A stretch of DNA of 10,697 nucleotides from the NCBI GenBank assembly GCA_024691475.1, contig JAILNP010000093.1, positions 1 through 10,697 of the forward strand, in the 5' to 3' direction. The notes below the pieces were generated by a model. That model worked only from the letters and a program-made list of their open reading frames with translations. It ran no database searches and had not been told where the DNA came from. Positions 7,116 through 10,697 of the stretch are shown here, piece after piece (position 1 is the stretch's first letter; each line of letters starts with the position of its first letter). Source of the stretch: Denitrobacterium sp024691475. GTDB lineage: Bacteria > Actinomycetota > Coriobacteriia > Coriobacteriales > Eggerthellaceae. The position numbers and the translations under genes were made by a program.

Positions 7116-7124
7116 GGGTGGACA
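7116..7124 (+). repeat. Isolated third half-site in the leader of the cassette
   Basis: GGGTGGACA matches eight of nine bases of the half-site GGATGGACA found at 7184-7192, in the same orientation and 68 bases away. It lies just upstream of the ribosome binding site of the first dehydrogenase gene. It may be a downstream operator or chance similarity. Confidence 0.3.
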
Positions 7125-7183
7125 GGCTTCCTCTTCTTGTCCCATACCCACAATCCAAAGAATACCCTCGATTGAGCGATTCT

Positions 7184-7213
7184 GGATGGACATTTTTGCG
7201 TCTTTGTCCATCC
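7184..7213. promoter_or_regulatory. Perfect 9-bp inverted repeat, candidate operator
   Basis: Arms GGATGGACA (7184-7192) and TGTCCATCC (7205-7213) are exact reverse complements separated by 12 bases. The half-site centres are 21 bases apart, two turns of the helix. The repeat lies 90-119 bases before the start of the first dehydrogenase gene, within its leader or promoter. It could bind a dimeric regulator, with the divergent TetR-family protein the obvious candidate although TetR operators are usually tighter. As RNA it could form a 9-bp stem with a 12-base loop. Confidence 0.5.
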
Positions 7214-7455
7214 GAATTGCAAAACCGCAGGTAGATGGCGAGCCACGATGCGCATGCAGGAAACTTTGAATACCAAGGGGCGGTATCTATAGATTTAGGC
7301 TATTGAATAGATATTTTTATTAGTAAATACGAATATATATTTCAATACGTCTATCCGAGAAAAGAATTGCACTTACCCAGTTCCATAAAACTGTGGGAAA
7401 CCCTATACTACGCACCACAGATATTACTTTTTGGGTAAAACTCTTGGAGAGATGC
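7214..7455. promoter_or_regulatory. AT-rich divergent promoter region between the cassette and the TetR gene
   Basis: No gene is seen. Between 7261 and 7370 the sequence is strikingly AT-rich. It contains an ATACC-N7-GGTAT inverted repeat (7270-7274, 7282-7286) and the near-palindrome CTATTGAATAG (7300-7310). For the plus-strand regulator a -10 candidate TATACT is at 7404-7409, about 47 bases before its start, but no convincing -35 is found 17 bases upstream. An imperfect inverted repeat ACCCAGTT (7375-7382) and AACTGtGGG (7389-7397) covers the presumed -35/-10 spacer and could be the regulator's own operator. I cannot place the minus-strand promoter with confidence. Confidence 0.5.
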
Positions 7456-8115
7456 ATGGGTTCCATCGATACAAAGCTTCTCATTGCGCAATCGTTCATA
7501 GGGCTCGTTGAGCAAGAGGGCCTTCAAAAGGTGTCCGTATCGAATATCGTGGAACGCTCTCAGCGCAACAGGAAGACGTTCTACTATCACTTCAGCGACC
7601 GCAGCAAGCTCATCCAGTGGATTTTTCGCTACGGCATGGCGGAAGAGCTGAAAAAGCGCGTGCGAGAAGACGAGCTGGTGTACCCCAAAAACGACACTGG
7701 CGACCTGGCACGTCTCCCCTATTACACGTTCACCAAGGAAGGCGTGCGATCAATCAACGCAGACGCGTTCTTCGAAGCACTTGACGCCTGCTTCCGCTCG
7801 AAGAAGAAGTACTACGCCGACGTTCTTTCCGAGACGGGCATCGATAGCCTTTCCGAATACCTCTTCCAGCTCTACGTGCCGGCGTTGCGAAACGACATCG
7901 AGTTCATTCTGAGCAATCGCTTCCTAAACGAGGCGAACCAGCAATTCCTGGCCGAATTCTACACGGGCGCCTTCATCACCTATTACAAGCGTCGCATCTG
8001 CGAGAAGCTCGCAGATGGCGAACGAGTACTCGCGGACATGGGGCCGTTTTCCAACATCATTCACAGCTCCATCGCAAGCGAAATAAACGCGCAGCAGCGC
8101 GAACGCATGCTCTAG
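7456..8115 (+). CDS. TetR-family transcriptional regulator
   Basis: One-component DNA-binding regulator of 219 residues. The N-terminal TetR helix-turn-helix is clear: VSVSNIVERSQRNRKTFYYHF at about residues 26-46, with the conserved FYYHF followed by DRSKLIQWIF. The C-terminal two thirds are the ligand and dimerisation domain, rich in aromatic and charged residues and not recognisable for a specific ligand. The ATG at 7456 is chosen over an in-frame GTG at 7393: it has GGAG six bases upstream and gives the usual short lead into the HTH. Its divergent position next to the acyl-CoA dehydrogenase/fix cassette suggests that it controls that cassette, perhaps sensing an acyl-CoA or the imported acid; this is inference. 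It converges with leuA, with stops 5 bases apart. Confidence 0.9.
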   Translation: MGSIDTKLLIAQSFIGLVEQEGLQKVSVSNIVERSQRNRKTFYYHFSDRSKLIQWIFRYGMAEELKKRVREDELVYPKNDTGDLARLPYYTFTKEGVRSINADAFFEALDACFRSKKKYYADVLSETGIDSLSEYLFQLYVPALRNDIEFILSNRFLNEANQQFLAEFYTGAFITYYKRRICEKLADGERVLADMGPFSNIIHSSIASEINAQQRERML

Positions 8116-8120
8116 AGCGC

Positions 8121-9677
8121 TTATCGGCTGGATTCCGCATGAGCACGCTTGAACGTAATCATGCGATTCATGGCATTCAGATAGGCCTTCGCGGATGACG
8201 TGATGATGTCGTAGTCGCTTCCGCGCCCGATGAAAATACGACCATCGTCGTCTTTCACGCGTACCGTAACTTCGCCCAATGCATCAATACCGCGCGAAAT
8301 GGACGTAACCGAGAAATCGGTTAGATCGGAATGGGCGCCCACGATGGCATCGACCGCCTTGTACGATGCATTGATGGGGCCAGAGCCATACTCGCACACC
8401 GTGTGAAGTTCGCCCTTCTCATCGCAAAGCGTGAGCGTAGCCGTAGGAGTAAGCGGAAAGCCGCAACTCACCTGCAGGGCCTTGAGCGTGAAAACGTTCT
8501 CGACCTCACGGGCATTCTCGTTTACCAGGCTTTCCAAGTCTTCGTCGTAGACTTCCTTCTTGTGGTCGGCGATTTCCAAGAAGCGTCGGTAGAGCACGGA
8601 CATCGTTTCATCGTCGAACGTATAGCCCAAATCGGAAAGACGCTGCTTCAGGGCGGAGTGTCCGCTGCGCGCCGTGAGAACGATGCGACTGGCCCCCGCA
8701 CCCACCTCGCGCGGGTCGATGATCTCGTACGTAGACCGGTCCTTGAGCACGCCGTCCTGGTGAATGCCCGAACTATGCGCAAACGCATTGGATCCCACGA
8801 TGGCCTTGTTCGGCTGAACAACCATGCCGGTAACGCTGGAAACAAGACGCGATGCCATGGCAAAACCGCGGGCATCGACATCGGTATGCACGCCCAAGGC
8901 ATCACCATGCACACGAATGCCCATCACGACTTCTTCCATGGCGGTGTTGCCCGCGCGTTCCCCCAGGCCATTAATGGTGCATTCCACCTGCGTAGCGCCC
9001 GCGGCAACGCCCGCAAGCGACAAGGCGGTGGCCAGGCCCAAGTCGTTATGGCAATGCACGGAGAGCGTGACGTCATCGATGCCATCAACGTGCTCCATGA
9101 GATACGCAATGCGCGCACCGAATTCCTCGGGCAGCGAAAAGCCCGTAGTATCGGGAATGTTCACCACCGTGGCACCCGCATCGATTGCCGCCTGCACCAC
9201 GCGCACCAGGAACGCATAATCGCTCCGACCGGCATCTTCCGCATAAAACTGAACATCATCGCAGAGGTTGCGAGCATAGCGAACGCAATGGGCAGCGCGC
9301 TCGACGCACTCATCGGGCGAGATGCGCAGCTTGTCGCGCATATGGCTGGGCGAAACGCCCAAGCCCGTGTGAATGCGCGGCCTTTGCGCACCCCGCAGCG
9401 CTTCCGCTGCAGCGTCGATATCGCCATCGACTGCTCGAGAGAGGGCCACAACCGAAGCGGAATCGCCCACGAGCTCGGCGATGCGGCGCACGCTCTCAAA
9501 ATCGCCCGGCGATGACACTGGGAAGCCAGCCTCGATGGCATCGACGTGCAACCGAAGCAGCTGACGCGCGATGACGAGCTTCTCTTCGGTATTCATGGAA
9601 CAGCCAGGAGACTGCTCCCCATCTCGAAGCGTGGTATCGAAAATGGCTATCTTGCGAGACAATCCCGTCGCCTCCAT
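8121..9677 (-). CDS. leuA: 2-isopropylmalate synthase
   Basis: Catalyses condensation of 2-ketoisovalerate with acetyl-CoA, the first committed step of leucine synthesis. Length 518 residues fits the long bacterial LeuA form. The TIM-barrel domain shows TTLRDGEQSPG (15-25) and the metal-binding histidines in VHCHNDLG (207-214), then NGLGERAGNT (236-245). HSSGIHQDGVLK (301-312) follows in the linker region. The C-terminal regulatory domain (about 390-505) has YGSGP (430-434) and GRGSDYDIITSSAKAYLNA (484-502), typical of the leucine-sensing fold. The start is uncertain: the ATG at 9677 lacks a ribosome binding site, whereas a TTG at 9662 has GGAGG (9671-9675) eight bases upstream and would begin MSRKIAIFDTTLRDGEQ, closer to relatives (513 residues). 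It lies 18 bases after ilvN in one transcript. Confidence 0.96.
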   Translation of the reverse strand: MEATGLSRKIAIFDTTLRDGEQSPGCSMNTEEKLVIARQLLRLHVDAIEAGFPVSSPGDFESVRRIAELVGDSASVVALSRAVDGDIDAAAEALRGAQRPRIHTGLGVSPSHMRDKLRISPDECVERAAHCVRYARNLCDDVQFYAEDAGRSDYAFLVRVVQAAIDAGATVVNIPDTTGFSLPEEFGARIAYLMEHVDGIDDVTLSVHCHNDLGLATALSLAGVAAGATQVECTINGLGERAGNTAMEEVVMGIRVHGDALGVHTDVDARGFAMASRLVSSVTGMVVQPNKAIVGSNAFAHSSGIHQDGVLKDRSTYEIIDPREVGAGASRIVLTARSGHSALKQRLSDLGYTFDDETMSVLYRRFLEIADHKKEVYDEDLESLVNENAREVENVFTLKALQVSCGFPLTPTATLTLCDEKGELHTVCEYGSGPINASYKAVDAIVGAHSDLTDFSVTSISRGIDALGEVTVRVKDDDGRIFIGRGSDYDIITSSAKAYLNAMNRMITFKRAHAESSR

Positions 9678-9695
9678 ACGTTAGCGTCTACGCGC

Positions 9696-10202
9696 CTATG
9701 CCTCCCGGCCCGAGCGGGGCATGGCGATTTTTCCCGTGCGAATGATTTCGCGAATACCATACGGGCGCAATAGGCTCTCCAAGCCGCCAAGCTTGTTCTC
9801 GTCGCCCGTTGCCTCGATGGTAACCGAATCAACGCCCACATCAATGATCTTCGCGCGGAAAATGTCAGCAACCTCGATGACCTGGCTGCGATCCTCGGGG
9901 GAAACGGCTACTTTCACGAGCATGAGCTCGCGCACAATATCGACGCCCGAAGACTGCCTCGTGATTTTCAGCACGCTCACAAGCTTGTTGAGTTGCTTCG
10001 TAATCTGCTCGAACGCCTCATCTTCGGCATCGACGACAATGGTCATACGCGAAACGTTGGGGTCTTCCGTAGGACCAACGGCCAAAGAGGCGATGTTGAA
10101 GCCACGACGGGAAATGAGCCCCGTCACACGGGAGAGGACGCCCGCCTTGTTCTCCACAAGCACGGAAATGATGTGGCGATTCGTCTTCTGAAACGTCGTC
10201 AT
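9696..10202 (-). CDS. ilvN: Acetolactate synthase small (regulatory) subunit
   Basis: Regulatory subunit of acetohydroxyacid synthase, 168 residues, matching the usual 160-175. The ACT domain starts at about residue 9 (RHIISVLVENKAGVLSRV) and includes GLISRRGFNIASLAVGPTED (28-47), where valine feedback binding occurs in the family. The C-terminal half has RELMLVKV (91-98) and YGIREIIRTGKIAM (148-161), both typical. The ATG at 10202 follows the ilvB stop by one base, with a GGAGGGGGAG purine tract (within the end of ilvB) as ribosome binding site, so translation is coupled. The in-frame reading upstream of the ATG lies inside ilvB and is not expected to be translated. Confidence 0.97.
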   Translation of the reverse strand: MTTFQKTNRHIISVLVENKAGVLSRVTGLISRRGFNIASLAVGPTEDPNVSRMTIVVDAEDEAFEQITKQLNKLVSVLKITRQSSGVDIVRELMLVKVAVSPEDRSQVIEVADIFRAKIIDVGVDSVTIEATGDENKLGGLESLLRPYGIREIIRTGKIAMPRSGREA

Positions 10203-10203
10203 G

Positions 10204-10697
10204 TTACTCCCCCTCCGTAGAATCGGCGGTAACTGCCTTGGAAATATCCCCCACGGGCACGGCGCCAATCTCGTCGTGAATGGAATTACCGGGCGCAACC
10301 ATGGGAAAAACCATCTCATCGGGAGAAATGGCAACTTCCAGAAGCGCAGGGCCCGCATGATCGAACAAGCGCGCCAGAGCGGCATCCACCTGGTCGGCTT
10401 GGTCGATGCGCTCCCCTTGCCACCCATATGCATTGGCAAGCGCACTGAAATTGGGGACGGACTCCAAGTCGGTCTGGCTGAAGCGATTGCCGTAGAACAA
10501 ATGCTGCCACTGACGCACCATGCCCAGCGAGCCATTGTTGAGCATGATGACCTTTACGGGCAGGCCATGGATGCTGGCGACGGCCATTTCCTCGATGCAC
10601 ATCTGGAAGGACCCATCGCCCGTCACGAGCACGACCGTATGGGATGGACGGCCTACCTGCGCGCCAATGGCAGCTGGCAGACCATAGCCCATGGTTC
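10204..10697 (-). CDS. ilvB: Acetolactate synthase large (catalytic) subunit, C-terminal part
   Basis: Only the last 163 residues are in the window; the gene continues beyond 10697. The fragment begins in the thiamine diphosphate-binding domain (TMGYGLPAAIGAQ). The ThDP motif is clear: VTGDGSFQM, then NN about 25 residues after the GDG (LNNGSLGMVRQWQ). Next come LFYGNRFSQT and PNFSALANAYG, both standard in IlvB/IlvG. It converts two pyruvates to acetolactate, or pyruvate plus 2-oxobutyrate to acetohydroxybutyrate. With ilvN and leuA following on the same strand at 1 and 18 base spacing, it forms a valine/leucine operon whose promoter and any leader attenuator would lie outside this window. 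Confidence 0.97.
   Translation of the reverse strand, partial: TMGYGLPAAIGAQVGRPSHTVVLVTGDGSFQMCIEEMAVASIHGLPVKVIMLNNGSLGMVRQWQHLFYGNRFSQTDLESVPNFSALANAYGWQGERIDQADQVDAALARLFDHAGPALLEVAISPDEMVFPMVAPGNSIHDEIGAVPVGDISKAVTADSTEGE

Noticed and set aside
5994..7175. Long plus-strand open reading frame opposite the first acyl-CoA dehydrogenase
   Set aside because: Same shadow pattern. The minus-strand protein has full family signatures and a good ribosome binding site.
7095..7211. N-terminal extension of the first acyl-CoA dehydrogenase
   Set aside because: The extra residues resemble nothing in the family, and an AGGAGG precedes the ATG at 7094.
8331..9515. Long plus-strand open reading frame opposite leuA
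   Set aside because: Antisense to a clear LeuA, with no recognisable domain.

Overview
The window looks like a chromosomal segment of a moderately GC-rich anaerobic actinobacterium. My best guess is a member of the Eggerthellaceae (Coriobacteriia). I infer this from the codon style, the strong AGGAGG ribosome binding sites, and a FixABCX set packed with acyl-CoA dehydrogenases and an MFS carrier; no marker gene proves it.

Two gene blocks are present. The main block is read on the minus strand from about 7100 down to 1. It encodes an acyl-CoA dehydrogenase/reductase (5940-7094), the ETF subunits FixA/EtfB (5102-5836) and FixB/EtfA (4192-5082), the ETF-quinone oxidoreductase-like FixC (2726-4039), the ferredoxin-like FixX (2421-2729), a second acyl-CoA dehydrogenase (1111-2274) and the first 267 residues of an MFS transporter (1-802, cut by the window edge). 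A divergent TetR-family regulator (7456-8115, plus strand) sits next to the promoter end. The layout reads as a self-contained cassette: the carrier imports an organic acid, the two acyl-CoA enzymes handle its CoA thioester, and FixABCX links them to NADH, ferredoxin and quinone. This resembles the cai/fix systems of enterobacteria, but with enzymes and FixABCX in one run. No CoA-transferase, CoA-ligase or hydratase is visible, so the substrate is unknown.

The second block (8121-10697, minus strand) is branched-chain amino acid biosynthesis: ilvB (C-terminal part only), ilvN and leuA. leuA converges on the TetR gene with 5 bases between the stop codons.

The most unusual signals are these. 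The two acyl-CoA dehydrogenases appear to place their catalytic glutamate at different structural positions. A perfect 9-bp inverted repeat with a third half-site lies in the leader of the cassette. Hairpins sit at each junction between its functional units (after the first dehydrogenase, after etfA, after fixX). The two AT-rich intergenic regions share a motif. No tRNA, rRNA, CRISPR array, insertion sequence or prophage gene was seen.
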